Positions 1 through 10,147 of a DNA stretch of 64,000 nt are shown here, one piece after another (position 1 is the first letter of the stretch; each line of letters begins with the position of its first letter). A program made the position numbers and the translations under genes. The notes below the pieces were generated by a model. That model was not told the DNA's origin, ran no database searches, and was given only the letters and a program-made list of their open reading frames with translations. Source of the stretch: Campylobacter concisus (GTDB taxonomy: Bacteria > Campylobacterota > Campylobacteria > Campylobacterales > Campylobacteraceae); NCBI RefSeq assembly GCF_002913045.1, contig NZ_PPAF01000035.1, forward strand, positions 248,001 to 312,000. The letters are read 5' to 3'.

Positions 1-1
1 G

Positions 2-895
2 AAATTTGAGATCATTACAAATGATGAGAAGATAAAGGCAATGGGCGATCTTTTAAATGATGAAAAGATTGATTTTAACTACATGCCGCCGCACAATAGT
101 CTAAATTTCTTTTCACGTCTTGGTGAAAAAATTTGTGAAGGTTTTGTAAATTTAGCTGAGTTTGGTACGTTCTTGGGCGAATTTTTAATAAAAAGCATAA
201 AAATTTTATTTAATCCAGCCAGTCTTAGATTTAGGGAATTTAGTAACTACATAAAAGATGGCGGTGTAAATGCCGTTTTTATCGTATCCCTCACCGCTTT
301 TTTGATAGGCGTTGTGCTTGCGTATCTTGGCAGTGCGATGCTTGCAAGCTTTGGGGCAAGTATATTTATAGTAGAGATCATGGGTATGCTAACGCTTAGA
401 GAGGTGGCCCCACTCATCGCTGCTATCGTCATCGCGGGTAGATCAGCCTCTAGTTTTACTGCTCAAATTGGCGCTATGAAGCTAACCGAAGAGATAGACG
501 CGATGAAGACGATGGGCTTTGAGCCATTTAACTTCTTGGTGCTGCCACGCATCATTGCCATGGTACTTTGCGTGCCTGTCATTATCTTTATAGCTGACGC
601 GATAAGTATCTTAGGGCAGATGATTATTTGCCAAACGATACTTGATATCAGCTTTAGCGACTATTTAAATAGATTTCGCGAGATGGTCGAGCTTAGACAC
701 TTTGCTGTTGGTATGATAAAAGCTCCATTTTTTGGTGCAGTAATAGCGATCATTGGCTGCATGAGGGGATTTGGTGTGAGTCAAAATGCTCAAAGTCTTG
801 GAGCAATGACAACAGTTAGCGTTGTAAATGCGATATTTTGGGTCATCGCGCTTGATGCATTTTTTGCGATAATTTTTATGTGGCTAAAGATATGA
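2..895 (+). CDS. MlaE-family ABC permease (5'-truncated by window edge)
   Basis: This is the inner-membrane permease of an Mla/Mce-type lipid ABC transporter. The frame is open to the left edge, with codons readable from base 2, so the true start lies outside. The first Met at base 41 is probably internal, because family members in Campylobacter carry an extra N-terminal domain. The visible part has a short soluble stretch and then about five hydrophobic segments typical of MlaE. The MlaE signature is present around GRSASSFTAQIGAMK followed by EEIDAMKTMG. The stop overlaps the ATG of the ATPase gene (ATGA). The set permease, ATPase, MCE protein, lipoprotein matches what I recall as C. jejuni Cj1646-Cj1649, where the first two are called iamB and iamA. 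Lipid as substrate is inferred from the family. Confidence 0.93.
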   Translation, partial: KFEIITNDEKIKAMGDLLNDEKIDFNYMPPHNSLNFFSRLGEKICEGFVNLAEFGTFLGEFLIKSIKILFNPASLRFREFSNYIKDGGVNAVFIVSLTAFLIGVVLAYLGSAMLASFGASIFIVEIMGMLTLREVAPLIAAIVIAGRSASSFTAQIGAMKLTEEIDAMKTMGFEPFNFLVLPRIIAMVLCVPVIIFIADAISILGQMIICQTILDISFSDYLNRFREMVELRHFAVGMIKAPFFGAVIAIIGCMRGFGVSQNAQSLGAMTTVSVVNAIFWVIALDAFFAIIFMWLKI

Positions 896-1632
896 ACGAG
901 ATAATAGTTGGAAAAAACATAACGACAAGTTATGGCGATAAGATAATGCACGATAATGTGAGCTGGAGCGTCAAAGAGGCTGAAATTTACGGCTTTTTAG
1001 GCGGCAGTGGTGCTGGGAAAACGACGCTTATGAAGACGATGATATATCTAAAAAAGCCAAGCGAGGGCGATATATTTTTTGATGGCGTCAATATGTGGAA
1101 AAGTAGTCAAGAGGAGCAGCAAGAGATAAAGCTAGAAAGCGGGACAATGTTTCAGTTTGGAGCACTTTATAGCTCAATGACGATCCTTGATAACGTGGGT
1201 GTTTTGCTTCATGAGTACTCTAAATTTAACAAGCGCCAGATCGATGAGATCGCGATGTTTTGGATACAAAAAGTTGGACTTAAAAAAGAGGTCTCGATGC
1301 TTTATCCAAGCGAGCTAAGTGGTGGTATGAAAAAGCGTGCTGCGCTAGCAAGAGCTTTGGTTTTAAGTCCAAGGGTGCTATTTTTAGATGAGCCAAATAG
1401 CGGCCTCGATCCTGTTAGCTCACGCCAGATGGACGCGCTTATAAAAGAGCTTCGTGATAGCATCGGCGTGACTATTGTCATGGTGACTCATGATGCTGAT
1501 AGTATTTTTGATATTTTGGATAGATTTTTGATAATAGATAACAAAAAAATAGCCTTTGAGGGAAATATAAAAGAGCTTGAATATCTTAAAAACAACCCAC
1601 TTGAAGAGCTATTTAAAATGAGGAAAAAGTAG
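892..1632 (+). CDS. ABC transporter ATP-binding protein (MlaF/IamA-like)
   Basis: This is the cytoplasmic ATPase partner of the preceding permease. It has a Walker A motif GGSGAGKTT near residue 40, a signature LSGGMKKR, a Walker B VLFLDEP and a switch His in MVTHD. MlaF-type proteins power lipid movement between inner and outer membranes. I choose the ATG at 892, which overlaps the upstream stop as ATGA; a GTG four codons earlier (880) is possible but unneeded. The gene ends immediately before the MCE gene, so translation is probably coupled through the operon. In C. jejuni the equivalent gene is iamA, linked by name to invasion; that role cannot be judged from sequence. Confidence 0.95.
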   Translation: MNEIIVGKNITTSYGDKIMHDNVSWSVKEAEIYGFLGGSGAGKTTLMKTMIYLKKPSEGDIFFDGVNMWKSSQEEQQEIKLESGTMFQFGALYSSMTILDNVGVLLHEYSKFNKRQIDEIAMFWIQKVGLKKEVSMLYPSELSGGMKKRAALARALVLSPRVLFLDEPNSGLDPVSSRQMDALIKELRDSIGVTIVMVTHDADSIFDILDRFLIIDNKKIAFEGNIKELEYLKNNPLEELFKMRKK

Positions 1633-2565
1633 ATGGAAAATAGAAATTCTTATACCATTGTTGGCATGTTTTTTATGGCTTGCCTTACAGCATTTGCAAT
1701 ATTTATCTGGTGGATGACTAGTAAAAATAATACAAAGGTTGATTTTAAAGAGTACTACATTCACACAACAGAGCTACCAAGCGGTCTAAAGGTTGATTCA
1801 ACAGTTAAATTTATCGGTGTACCAGCTGGAACGGTCAGTAATATAAATTTTGTTGATGATAAAAACGCTCTCATAAACATCACTATGAAAATAAGAGAGG
1901 ATCTACCTATCAAGGCCGATAGCGTGGCAAGTATAGAAGTTCAGGCCATTAGCGGTGTGGCTAGCATAAATATAAGCCGTGGCACAAAAGACTTTGCATC
2001 AGGCCAAAAGCCTATCTTGCAGCTTGAAGAGAGCCTCTTTTCAAAGCTTGGAAACAACGCTGAAAACATCACCTTAAAGATAAATCAAACACTCGATAAA
2101 GTAGATAACTTTTTTTCGCCTGAAAATATCGCTCACGTAGAGTCAGTCCTTAAAAATATTGATAAATTTACACAAGTTTTAACAGACGAAGAGGGGCTAA
2201 GTGAGGTTGATAGTATCGTTAAAAATATGAAAAATTTTACAGACATTTTAAACAAAACCGACACAAAAGAACTGGTTAAAAATTTAAACACTCTAATTTC
2301 AAATGCAAACCAAGTTTTTGTATCGGCAAATTCGGCTATTACTGGATATAGTTCACTGCAAGAGCTCATCACAAAAAAGGCTAAAGATGGCGAATACGAC
2401 CTTAGAAATACGGTTGGGCCGTTATTAAGAGAAGCGAGTGATTTTTTAAATGGATTTGACAAGACGCTTCGCGAATTTAGAGGCGCACTTCAAAGGCTTG
2501 AAGATAATCCTTACGAGTTTTTCTTCACAAATCCGGTGCCAAATGACAAAGGAGATAAAAAATGA
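1633..2565 (+). CDS. MlaD-family MCE-domain protein
   Basis: This is the substrate-binding component of the lipid ABC transporter. A single transmembrane anchor lies at about residues 10-28, followed by one MCE domain at about 38-120 (start around ELPSGLKVDSTVKFIGVPAG). A long, helix-rich periplasmic tail runs to residue 310. MCE proteins form hexameric rings on the periplasmic face and pass lipids through a central pore. The ATG directly follows the stop of the ATPase gene with no gap. The following lipoprotein gene overlaps by four bases. Family assignment is firm; cargo and direction of transport are not visible. Confidence 0.94.
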   Translation: MENRNSYTIVGMFFMACLTAFAIFIWWMTSKNNTKVDFKEYYIHTTELPSGLKVDSTVKFIGVPAGTVSNINFVDDKNALINITMKIREDLPIKADSVASIEVQAISGVASINISRGTKDFASGQKPILQLEESLFSKLGNNAENITLKINQTLDKVDNFFSPENIAHVESVLKNIDKFTQVLTDEEGLSEVDSIVKNMKNFTDILNKTDTKELVKNLNTLISNANQVFVSANSAITGYSSLQELITKKAKDGEYDLRNTVGPLLREASDFLNGFDKTLREFRGALQRLEDNPYEFFFTNPVPNDKGDKK

Positions 2566-3122
2566 GAAATTTGATATACGCTGCGGCTGCATTTTTATTT
2601 TTTGGCTGCTCGCTAAAGACCGACGTACCACAAGCTACGATGTATGAGATACACTACTCAAATAAGGAGTGCTCGGCTGAAAACAAGCAAAAAGAGCTAA
2701 AAAATGTCTTCATAGAAAATGTGAGCGCCCTTGATATGGTCGATACCAGAAAAATTCTAATCGTCGCTGAAAACAATAAGATAAGATACCTGAGCGATGC
2801 TAAATTTGTCTCTGAGCCAAGTGAGATGATCTATAAGTCGCTCGTAAAAGGGCTTTACTCAAACTGCGCTGCAAAGCCGATATTTTCACCAAATGCAAAA
2901 GATCTTAGACTAAAAGTAAGCATCATCTCTCTTCAAATAAGAGGCGACAAGGCCGAAGTTTCGCTAGCTTATGAGCTGTTTAATGCAAACACTTCGCTAA
3001 AATCAGGCATGATCACAAAAGAAATTTTCTGCCCAGATCCAAGCTCAAGTACTATTTTTGATACGATAAATAAGGCTACAAATTTAGCAATCGACACACT
3101 AATCTCTGAAATAATCTCTTAA
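2562..3122 (+). CDS. ABC-type transport auxiliary lipoprotein (PqiC-like)
   Basis: This 186-residue protein begins with a lipoprotein signal whose hydrophobic run ends in FFGC, so Cys16 should be lipidated. The rest fits the ABC-type transport auxiliary family (PqiC/YmbA type), which supports MCE transporters at the outer membrane. It starts inside the stop of the MCE gene (ATGA overlap) and is the last gene of the operon; a hairpin and a new promoter follow. The lipoprotein signal is visible. The PqiC-like role comes from family resemblance and from its position behind permease, ATPase and MCE genes. Confidence 0.88.
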   Translation: MRNLIYAAAAFLFFGCSLKTDVPQATMYEIHYSNKECSAENKQKELKNVFIENVSALDMVDTRKILIVAENNKIRYLSDAKFVSEPSEMIYKSLVKGLYSNCAAKPIFSPNAKDLRLKVSIISLQIRGDKAEVSLAYELFNANTSLKSGMITKEIFCPDPSSSTIFDTINKATNLAIDTLISEIIS

Positions 3123-3128
3123 ATTTTC

Positions 3129-3158
3129 TTGGCTGTAAATTTCTAAATTTATAGCCAA
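3129..3158 (+). terminator. Candidate terminator after lipid-transport operon
   Basis: An inverted repeat with arms TTGGCTGTAAATT and AATTTATAGCCAA has one G-T mismatch and a four-base loop. It starts seven bases after the stop of the lipoprotein gene and is followed by an AT-rich stretch ending in TTATTTTA. The U-run is poor, so it is a moderate candidate. Confidence 0.5.
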
Positions 3159-3184
3159 AATAGCTTATTTTAAAGACCTTTTGT

Positions 3185-3190
3185 TATAAT
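3185..3190 (+). promoter_or_regulatory. Promoter -10 box (TATAAT) for the COG3400-aroB operon
   Basis: A perfect TATAAT lies 25 bases upstream of the ATG at 3216, in a T-rich context typical of Campylobacter sigma-70 promoters, which have a strong -10 and a weak -35. A GGAG ribosome-binding site at 3207-3210 lies five bases before that ATG. The promoter would drive a long run of overlapping genes through mogA. Confidence 0.65.
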
Positions 3191-3215
3191 GTGAGCTTTA
3201 AAATACGGAGAATTG

Positions 3216-4634
3216 ATGAAGAAAATTTTAATAATCGCAGATGGAACTTTTGCAAGAAATTTTTTAAATAGACTACTTGAAACAAAATCAAATTTACATC
3301 ACTATATCGTTGTTTCAAGTGAGGATTACAGCCAAAAATCAAATTATGAAAATTTTACATTTTACCAGTTTGACCCAACTAGTCTTTCAAAGCTAAAAAG
3401 CGTAAGCGATGGCTATTTTAGTCAGTTTTGTATAGTTTGCGATGATAAAAATGAAGCGGTTGCTGTTTATGAAAATTTAAGACAGATCAGTACAAAGACC
3501 GAGACTGTTTTTATGAACTCGTGGGAGCTTGATGAAAAATGCAAAGAAACATTTGCAAGCGATAAACACTTAAGCGTGGTTGATATCAGAGATATTGCAG
3601 CATCAAGGCTTATGGACTATTTACCAGATTTACCGGTTTTAGCTGATAATATCGGGCTTAGTGAGGGCGAGATCATGGAAGTTAAGGTGCCAATAGGTAG
3701 CTCTTATATGTATCGTCACATTAGCTCAGTAGCTCAAAAAAAATGGCGAATAGCCCTCATATATCGAGGCAGCGAGATCATCTTGCCAAAGCCAAATGTA
3801 ATGATACAGCCAAGCGATATATTACTAATCGTTGGTGATCCAAATGTGCTTCAAAATGTTTATCGCTCGATCAAGCGTGAAAGTGGGCAGTTTCCAAGTC
3901 CATTTGGTAGCAATATCTATGTGCTGATTGATATGATCTCTATGGACAAAGAACGTGTTAGCAAGCTCATAAAGGATAGCTTGTATTTGCATTCAAAGCT
4001 AAATAATAAACGCCTTTTTTTTAGAGTGATAAATCCAACTTTAGGTGAAAATTTAGATACTTTAAAAGCGATAAAAGAGAAAAACATTATTGTTTTGATG
4101 GATTATTTTAATAGCGATAACAAATCTATAAAACATGACGTTTTAAAGCACGATATCGGTCTAATCTTAAGCGATGATAAGTACTTTTTTAAATTTAAAA
4201 AGCTATTTTATGAGCTAAAACTTCCAGTGCTAAAAACAGGCAAAATTTTGCTCTCAAATATAAAAGAGGGCGTTATACTAGGCGATCAAAGTCAAGAAGT
4301 GGAGAATCAATCAGCCGTGATAACAGACTGCTGTGCACAGCTTGATTTGGAGATGAAATTTTACTATTTTGATAATAAGCATAGCGAAGATGAAGCGTTA
4401 AGAGAGCATTTTGAGAGCATTAGCGCGCTATTTTCTAAGCGTATAAAGATAGAAAATCACAATCTTAAAAATCCGCTTGTAAAACTAAAAAATACAAAAG
4501 ATCTGCTTCATTTTGTAATGTTTACTAAAAGCGTGGCAAATGGTGGAGCATTTGCCTTTTTATCGACAAATTTAAATAGGCTTTATAAAAAACTGAGCCA
4601 AAACGCACAGCTTTTTGTGCCAGTAAGTGAGTAA
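3216..4634 (+). CDS. COG3400-type TrkA-like protein
   Basis: This 472-residue soluble protein has a nucleotide-binding-like N-terminus ([13 protein letters not shown]) and a TrkA-C/RCK_C-like domain at about residues 150-215 ([14 protein letters not shown] through [11 protein letters not shown]). The C-terminal half is not recognisable. It resembles the COG3400 family seen in epsilonproteobacteria, often annotated as a potassium-channel regulator. A transporter partner is not adjacent, although a mechanosensitive channel lies two genes downstream. I take the ATG at 3216, because the in-frame TTG one codon earlier sits too close to the GGAG site. It is the first gene of the aroB operon. A role in K+ homeostasis is inference. 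Confidence 0.8.
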   Translation: MKKILIIADGTFARNFLNRLLETKSNLHHYIVVSSEDYSQKSNYENFTFYQFDPTSLSKLKSVSDGYFSQFCIVCDDKNEAVAVYENLRQISTKTETVFMNSWELDEKCKETFASDKHLSVVDIRDIAASRLMDYLPDLPVLADNIGLSEGEIMEVKVPIGSSYMYRHISSVAQKKWRIALIYRGSEIILPKPNVMIQPSDILLIVGDPNVLQNVYRSIKRESGQFPSPFGSNIYVLIDMISMDKERVSKLIKDSLYLHSKLNNKRLFFRVINPTLGENLDTLKAIKEKNIIVLMDYFNSDNKSIKHDVLKHDIGLILSDDKYFFKFKKLFYELKLPVLKTGKILLSNIKEGVILGDQSQEVENQSAVITDCCAQLDLEMKFYYFDNKHSEDEALREHFESISALFSKRIKIENHNLKNPLVKLKNTKDLLHFVMFTKSVANGGAFAFLSTNLNRLYKKLSQNAQLFVPVSE

Positions 4635-4636
4635 AA

Positions 4637-5674
4637 ATGCAGATAAATTTAAATCTTAAAGAAAAAGCATCAAGCTATAAAATTTATATAAACGAGCTTG
4701 AGAGACTAGAGCTAAAAGGTAAGGTTGGTATCGTTACAAATGCCAAAGTAGCGGGGCTTCATCTTGAAAAGCTACTTAGTATTTTGAAGTGTGATGAGAA
4801 ATTTATCATAAGTGTACCTGACGGCGAAGAGTATAAAAGCCTTGAAACGGTAGAGCAAATTTTAGAGCAACTTTTTGTGAGCAAATTTGATCGCTCATCT
4901 ACGCTAATCGCCTTTGGTGGTGGCGTCATAAGTGATATGACTGGCTTTGCGGCGAGCATCTATGAAAGAGGAATAAATTTCATAAATATCCCAACTACGC
5001 TTTTGGCACAAGTTGATGCGAGTGTGGGCGGAAAGACTGGTGTGAATAACAAATTTGGCAAAAATTTAATAGGCTCATTTTATCAGCCAAAGGCAGTTTT
5101 TTGTGAGATAAATTTCTTAAAGACATTGCCAAAGAGAGAATTTGCAGCTGGCGTGGCTGAGGCTTTAAAGATGGCAATAACTTTTGACAAAGAGATGTTT
5201 GATTGGTTAAAAAGCATAAATTTAGATGATGAAAATTTAGCCAAGCTAGTTGAAAAATCGGTAATTTTAAAAGCAAAAGTGGTTGAACAAGATGAGAAAG
5301 AAAAAGGGCTAAGAGCTATCCTAAACTACGGACATACCTTTGCTCACGTCATAGAAAATGAGACAAATTACAAAGAATTTTTACATGGCGAGGCGGTGGC
5401 AATAGGTATGAATATGGCAAATCGTTTAAGCGTAAGACTAGGGCTCATGAGGGAGGCGCAGGCAGAGAATATCAAACAGGTTTTAGTAAAATTTGGCCTT
5501 CCAGTAAGCTACAAAATACAAAACGAAAATGCATTTTATGAGGCATTTTTTATGGATAAAAAGACAAAAGATGATAAGATAAATTTCATCATTGCAGATA
5601 AAATCGGCAGTGCGATCATCAAAAATGACGTCAAAAAAGAAGACGTTTTAAAAATTTTAAGAGAATTTAAATGA
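4637..5674 (+). CDS. aroB: 3-dehydroquinate synthase
   Basis: This enzyme converts DAHP to 3-dehydroquinate, the second step of the shikimate pathway, in the cytoplasm with NAD+ and a divalent metal. Length (345 residues) and motifs fit: [16 protein letters not shown] for the cofactor site, [18 protein letters not shown] for the substrate site, and metal ligands in [12 protein letters not shown] and HGEAVAIGM. It begins two bases after the preceding stop and overlaps the channel gene by four bases. The order aroB, mechanosensitive channel, mtaB, FtsH-like matches what I recall for Helicobacter pylori (HP0283-HP0286). Confidence 0.97.
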   Translation: MQINLNLKEKASSYKIYINELERLELKGKVGIVTNAKVAGLHLEKLLSILKCDEKFIISVPDGEEYKSLETVEQILEQLFVSKFDRSSTLIAFGGGVISDMTGFAASIYERGINFINIPTTLLAQVDASVGGKTGVNNKFGKNLIGSFYQPKAVFCEINFLKTLPKREFAAGVAEALKMAITFDKEMFDWLKSINLDDENLAKLVEKSVILKAKVVEQDEKEKGLRAILNYGHTFAHVIENETNYKEFLHGEAVAIGMNMANRLSVRLGLMREAQAENIKQVLVKFGLPVSYKIQNENAFYEAFFMDKKTKDDKINFIIADKIGSAIIKNDVKKEDVLKILREFK

Positions 5675-7260
5675 AAAAGATCATAGCTTTACTACTTTTT
5701 TGCTTTGCCCTTTATGCTGAGGAGAACGTTACGCTTGAGCAAAATAGCTCACAAAATTTACAAAATAATGAGCTTATAAAAGATATTTCAAATCTAGATA
5801 ACTCCCTAAAAAACAATATCTGGATCACAAGGTATGCTAACTATAACACTTATCAAAGACTTATTGATGAGCTTGAAAAAAATGAAAATGAACTAAGAAA
5901 GCTAGACAAAAGCTCAAGAAGAGGCAGTGATATCATAAAGAGAATCCAAACCCTAAAAGAGCAGATAAATTTACTAAAAGAGTATGAAAAAACGCCATTT
6001 TCAAATATGCTAGCAGCTCCTGAAATGGATACTCCACCAAGGATAACAAGTCCTGTTGCACTTATATCTGGCTTTTCGTATATCAAAAAGATAAAGAGCG
6101 ATAAGATCGAGTATCAAAGGCATATAAAAGAGCTCGATACGCTTTTGGAAAAGCTTGAAACAAAAGAAAATTTACTAAATAGACTAAATTTGATAGAAGA
6201 AAATGAGCAAAATAGGGAAAGCCTAAACTTGGTAAAACAAGAAATAGGCGACTTTAAAGCGGCAAAACAGATCGCTGATACAACTTATAATGTCTATGAA
6301 AAAAGAGCTGATGAGGCTATAAATTTAACCACCTCTGATATAAAAGCTCAGTTTTTAAGTATGGGCTATACAGCTATCATCATTCTTTTAACGATCGGGC
6401 TAACATTTATCGCTAAATTTATCGTTAAAAGAACGATTACTGATAATGAGAGATTTTACACGGTCAATAAATTTTTAAACGTTTTAAATATCACCGTTAT
6501 CATCATAATCTTACTTTTTTCGTATATCGAAAACGTCACATATTTAGTAACCGTGCTAGGTTTTGCTTCGGCTGGTATCGCCATTGCAATGAAAGATATG
6601 TTTATGAGTATGCTTGGCTGGATGGTGATCATGTTTGGCGGCTCTATACATGTGGGTGACAGGATCAGAGTGCTTCATGATGGCAGCGAATTTGTGGGCG
6701 ATGTGATCGATATCTCTTTACTTAGGCTGACTGTTTTTGAGGATGTTAGCTACTCGACTTATAAGACAAACCGCCGTGCAGGTAGGATCATTTTTGTACC
6801 AAATAACTATATTTTTACAGACCTAATCGCAAACTATGCTCACTATGGCATGAAGACTGTTTGGGACGGTATAGATATCATGATAAGTTTTGATAGTAAC
6901 CATAAAAAAGCCGTCTATCTAGCAAGAAATGTCGTTAAAAAATACTCAAAAGGCTACACTGATATCGCTAAACGCCAGATGAATAAACTAAGAAGCCAAT
7001 ATAGCATCAAAAATCCAAACGTCGAGCCAAGAATTTATACATTTTTTGAACCTTATGGTATAAATGTCTCATGTTGGTATATGGCAAATTCTTATGCGAC
7101 TTTGGCTCTTAGAAGCACTATTAGCGCTGAGATAATAGAAGCATTTTTAGCTCAAGATGATATAAAGATCGCTTATCCAACACAAACTATGTTTATAAGC
7201 AAAAAAGAAAATCCAAGCGATCATACCGCTCACAGCGAGCAAGAGAGTGAAAATTCTTAA
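5671..7260 (+). CDS. MscS-family mechanosensitive ion channel
   Basis: This is an inner-membrane channel expected to release solutes under hypo-osmotic stress. A cleavable signal peptide (about residues 1-16, ending ALYA) precedes a charged, coiled-coil-rich periplasmic region to about residue 215. Transmembrane segments follow near 228-248 and 268-285, then the glycine/alanine-rich pore helix ([14 protein letters not shown]). The C-terminal MscS beta domain contains VGDRIRV and [10 protein letters not shown]. At 529 residues it is longer than basic MscS because of the periplasmic part. Its ATG overlaps the aroB stop, and its stop shares a base with the ATG of mtaB. Confidence 0.92.
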   Translation: MKKIIALLLFCFALYAEENVTLEQNSSQNLQNNELIKDISNLDNSLKNNIWITRYANYNTYQRLIDELEKNENELRKLDKSSRRGSDIIKRIQTLKEQINLLKEYEKTPFSNMLAAPEMDTPPRITSPVALISGFSYIKKIKSDKIEYQRHIKELDTLLEKLETKENLLNRLNLIEENEQNRESLNLVKQEIGDFKAAKQIADTTYNVYEKRADEAINLTTSDIKAQFLSMGYTAIIILLTIGLTFIAKFIVKRTITDNERFYTVNKFLNVLNITVIIIILLFSYIENVTYLVTVLGFASAGIAIAMKDMFMSMLGWMVIMFGGSIHVGDRIRVLHDGSEFVGDVIDISLLRLTVFEDVSYSTYKTNRRAGRIIFVPNNYIFTDLIANYAHYGMKTVWDGIDIMISFDSNHKKAVYLARNVVKKYSKGYTDIAKRQMNKLRSQYSIKNPNVEPRIYTFFEPYGINVSCWYMANSYATLALRSTISAEIIEAFLAQDDIKIAYPTQTMFISKKENPSDHTAHSEQESENS

Positions 7261-8498
7261 TGCAAAAGATATTTTTTAAAACATTTGGATGTCGCACAAA
7301 TATCTATGATACTGAGCTTTTAAAAAGCTACATCAAGGACTACGAGATCACAAATGATGAAGAGAGCGCTGATATCGTGGTCATAAACTCGTGCACTGTT
7401 ACAAATTCTGCCGATAGCGGTGTCAGAAACTACATAAACGGCGTAAAAAGGCGTGGGGCGAAGGTAGTGCTGACTGGGTGTGGTGCGGTTAGTAAAGGTA
7501 AAGAGCTATTTAATAGCGGTATATTTGGTGTACTTGGAGCTAGTAAAAAGAGCGATCTAAATGAGCTTTTAAAGCAAGAGAAGCCATTTTTTGAGCTTGG
7601 GAATTTAAACTCAGTCGATAAAAATATAGTTACAAATTATGAAAATCACACTAAGGCTTTTATAAAAATTCAAGAAGGCTGCAACTTTAGCTGTAGCTAC
7701 TGTATCATCCCTTCGGTTCGCGGCAAGGCTAGGAGCATGGACGAGGCGATGATATTAAAAGAGGCAAGAATTTTAGCCCAAAACGGCTATAATGAGCTTG
7801 TCTTAACTGGCACAAATATAGGCAGTTACGGCAAAGATACAAATAGCTCTCTTGGTAAGCTTTTGGCAAACTTAGGTAAAATTTCTGGCATTAGACGCAT
7901 TAGGCTTGGAAGTATTGAGCCAAGCCAGATAGATGAGAGCTTTAGAGAAATTTTAAAAGAAGAGTGGCTAGAGCGTCATCTGCATATTGCACTTCAGCAC
8001 ACGAGTCAGGCGATGCTAAAGATCATGCGAAGACGAAATAACGCATTTAGTGATCTGGAGCTTTTTAATGAGCTTAGCTCACTTGGCTTTGCACTTGGTA
8101 CGGACTACATCGTTGGACATCCAGGAGAGAGTGAGGAGATATGGACAGAGGCTGTGGAAAATTTTAAGAAATTTCCTATCACGCATCTGCACGCTTTTGT
8201 CTATTCGCCTAGGCGTGATACGCACTCAGCGACGCTAAAAAGCGACGTTAGCGGCGATGTGGCAAAGAGTAGGCTCAAAATTTTACAAGGCATAGCTTTG
8301 CAAAATAATGAAAATTTTAGAAAAAAACATGATGGGGCTTTGAAAATTTTAGTCGAGCAAAAAAATGGTGAGTTTTACGAGGGCTTTGATCAATTTTACA
8401 ACAAAGCTAAAATTTTAAGCCAAAAAGATATAACAAAAGAGTGGGTGGAGGTAAGCGAATATGAAGTTAAGCCAGATGCCAATTATGCAAAAATTTAA
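7260..8498 (+). CDS. mtaB: tRNA (t6A37) C2-methylthiotransferase
   Basis: This radical-SAM enzyme adds a methylthio group to t6A at position 37 of tRNAs reading ANN codons. It carries two iron-sulfur cluster sites. The N-terminal UPF0004 domain has Cys11, Cys45 and Cys74, and the radical-SAM site has Cys141, Cys145 and Cys148 in GCNFSCSYCIIPS. Length (412) fits MtaB better than MiaB or RimO, and the domain order is canonical. The start is fused to the upstream stop (TAATG). The 3' end overlaps the next gene by 38 bases. Separation from other methylthiotransferases rests on overall resemblance. Confidence 0.9.
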   Translation: MQKIFFKTFGCRTNIYDTELLKSYIKDYEITNDEESADIVVINSCTVTNSADSGVRNYINGVKRRGAKVVLTGCGAVSKGKELFNSGIFGVLGASKKSDLNELLKQEKPFFELGNLNSVDKNIVTNYENHTKAFIKIQEGCNFSCSYCIIPSVRGKARSMDEAMILKEARILAQNGYNELVLTGTNIGSYGKDTNSSLGKLLANLGKISGIRRIRLGSIEPSQIDESFREILKEEWLERHLHIALQHTSQAMLKIMRRRNNAFSDLELFNELSSLGFALGTDYIVGHPGESEEIWTEAVENFKKFPITHLHAFVYSPRRDTHSATLKSDVSGDVAKSRLKILQGIALQNNENFRKKHDGALKILVEQKNGEFYEGFDQFYNKAKILSQKDITKEWVEVSEYEVKPDANYAKI

Positions 8499-10137
8499 AT
8501 TTAATAAGAAAAATATCCTAATAATCGCAGCTATCGCATTAATCAGCGTGCTGTTATTTGCCGTTAGTAAAGAACCACGAAATATCACATATTCGCAATA
8601 TATGCAACTAATGGATGGAAATTTTATAGACCGCGCTGTAATCGATGACGATGAAGTCGTGCTTTATGCACAAAACAATCGTTTTTCAATCATAAAAGAG
8701 GGTATCGATCTAAAAGAACTTATTAAAAAAGTACCTGTTGAAAAGACTAAGCAATACATCACTCCTGGTATGATCTGGGGATTTATCATCTTTATCTGCT
8801 TCGTGCTTTGGTATGCTTATATCTTTAGAAGTATCAGGAAAAAAGAGGAGAGCTTGCTTAGCAAAAAAGATGGCGCATTTGAGATAGAAAGCGTGCTAAA
8901 TCAAAACACTATGCCAGTCATCTCAAATGTGAGATTTAGCGATGTAGCTGGTATTAGTGAGGTCAAAAGCGAGCTTAGCGAGATAGTTGATTTTCTAAAA
9001 AATCCACAAAAATATAGAAATTTTGGTATTAAAATGCCAAAAGGTGTGCTAATGGTAGGTCCTCCAGGTGTTGGCAAGACACTTGTTGCAAAAGCCGTTG
9101 CAGGCGAGGCAAATGTACCATTTTTCTACCAAAATGGTGCTAGTTTTGTGCAAATTTATGTTGGCATGGGTGCAAAAAGAGTAAGAGAGCTTTTTAGCAA
9201 AGCTAAGTCTTATGCTCCGTCTATTATCTTTATCGATGAGATAGATGCTGTTGGAAAGAGCAGGGGTGGTACTAGAAACGACGAGCGAGAAGCCACTCTA
9301 AATCAGCTACTAACCGAGATGGATGGCTTTGAGGACAACTCTGGCGTCATCGTAATAGCTGCTACAAATAGGATCGAAATGATCGACGAGGCACTACTTA
9401 GATCGGGTCGTTTTGATAGGAGAATTTTTCTTTCGATGCCTGATTTTAACGACAGAGTGGCGATCTTAAACACATATCTAAAAGATAAAAAATGTGAAGT
9501 GGCCGCTGAGGATATCGCCAAAATGAGCGTTGGCTTTTCAGGTGCGGCACTTAGTACGCTTGTAAATGAAGCTGCGATAAATGCCCTAAGAAACGGCGAG
9601 AGCGTGCTTAAGATAAGGGACTTTGAGGCTGTTTTAAACAAGGTCTTGCTCGGTAAAAAAAAGGTGCTAAGCTATAGCGAAAACGAGAAGAAAATTCAAG
9701 CCATTTATCAAGGAGCAAAGGCGCTAAGTGCTTACTGGTTTGATGTGAAATTTGAAAAAATTTCTCTTATAGAAGATAGATTTATGGCAACAGAGCAAGA
9801 GATCGAGTCAAAGTCGCAGATGATATCTCGTATCAAGGTGCTCATCGCTGGTATGTGCAAGCTTGAGATAGATGAAAACGACATCTTTTCAAACTCGAGT
9901 AGTGATCTAAATTTAGCCAAAGAGATCGCATCAAAGATGGTTTATGAATACGGCATGGGAAGTTCATTTGTCCCTAATCCAAATGATGTAGAAGAAATTT
10001 TAAAACAAGCAAAAGAAGAGATAATGTCCTTTTTAAAGGGTACAAACGAGCAGATCGCAAAGATCAGCTCATATCTGCTAGCGTACGAGAGTGTAGATAA
10101 AGAGACGCTGGCAAAAATTTTAAATGAAAACTACTAA
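8461..10137 (+). CDS. FtsH-like membrane AAA ATPase without protease motif
   Basis: This protein has FtsH architecture: transmembrane segments at about 19-34 and 105-121 with a small periplasmic part between, then an AAA domain. The AAA domain is intact, with Walker A GPPGVGKT (200-207), pore loop FVQIYVGMG (229-237), Walker B IIFIDEID and SRH Arg fingers near RSGRFDRR (314-321). The C-terminal half aligns with the FtsH protease domain, but the zinc motif HEAGH is replaced by YQGAK (416-420). The third metal ligand, Asp482, survives. It should therefore unfold or move proteins without cutting them. A GGAGG site (8447-8451) nine bases upstream supports the ATG at 8461. H. pylori HP0286 is a likely relative. 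Confidence 0.9.
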   Translation: MKLSQMPIMQKFKFNKKNILIIAAIALISVLLFAVSKEPRNITYSQYMQLMDGNFIDRAVIDDDEVVLYAQNNRFSIIKEGIDLKELIKKVPVEKTKQYITPGMIWGFIIFICFVLWYAYIFRSIRKKEESLLSKKDGAFEIESVLNQNTMPVISNVRFSDVAGISEVKSELSEIVDFLKNPQKYRNFGIKMPKGVLMVGPPGVGKTLVAKAVAGEANVPFFYQNGASFVQIYVGMGAKRVRELFSKAKSYAPSIIFIDEIDAVGKSRGGTRNDEREATLNQLLTEMDGFEDNSGVIVIAATNRIEMIDEALLRSGRFDRRIFLSMPDFNDRVAILNTYLKDKKCEVAAEDIAKMSVGFSGAALSTLVNEAAINALRNGESVLKIRDFEAVLNKVLLGKKKVLSYSENEKKIQAIYQGAKALSAYWFDVKFEKISLIEDRFMATEQEIESKSQMISRIKVLIAGMCKLEIDENDIFSNSSSDLNLAKEIASKMVYEYGMGSSFVPNPNDVEEILKQAKEEIMSFLKGTNEQIAKISSYLLAYESVDKETLAKILNENY

Positions 10138-10147
10138 AGGAGAAAAA

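Noticed and set aside
2133-2462. 109-codon antisense frame inside the MCE gene
   Set aside because: It is a shadow of a well-supported family gene with no ribosome-binding site or family match.
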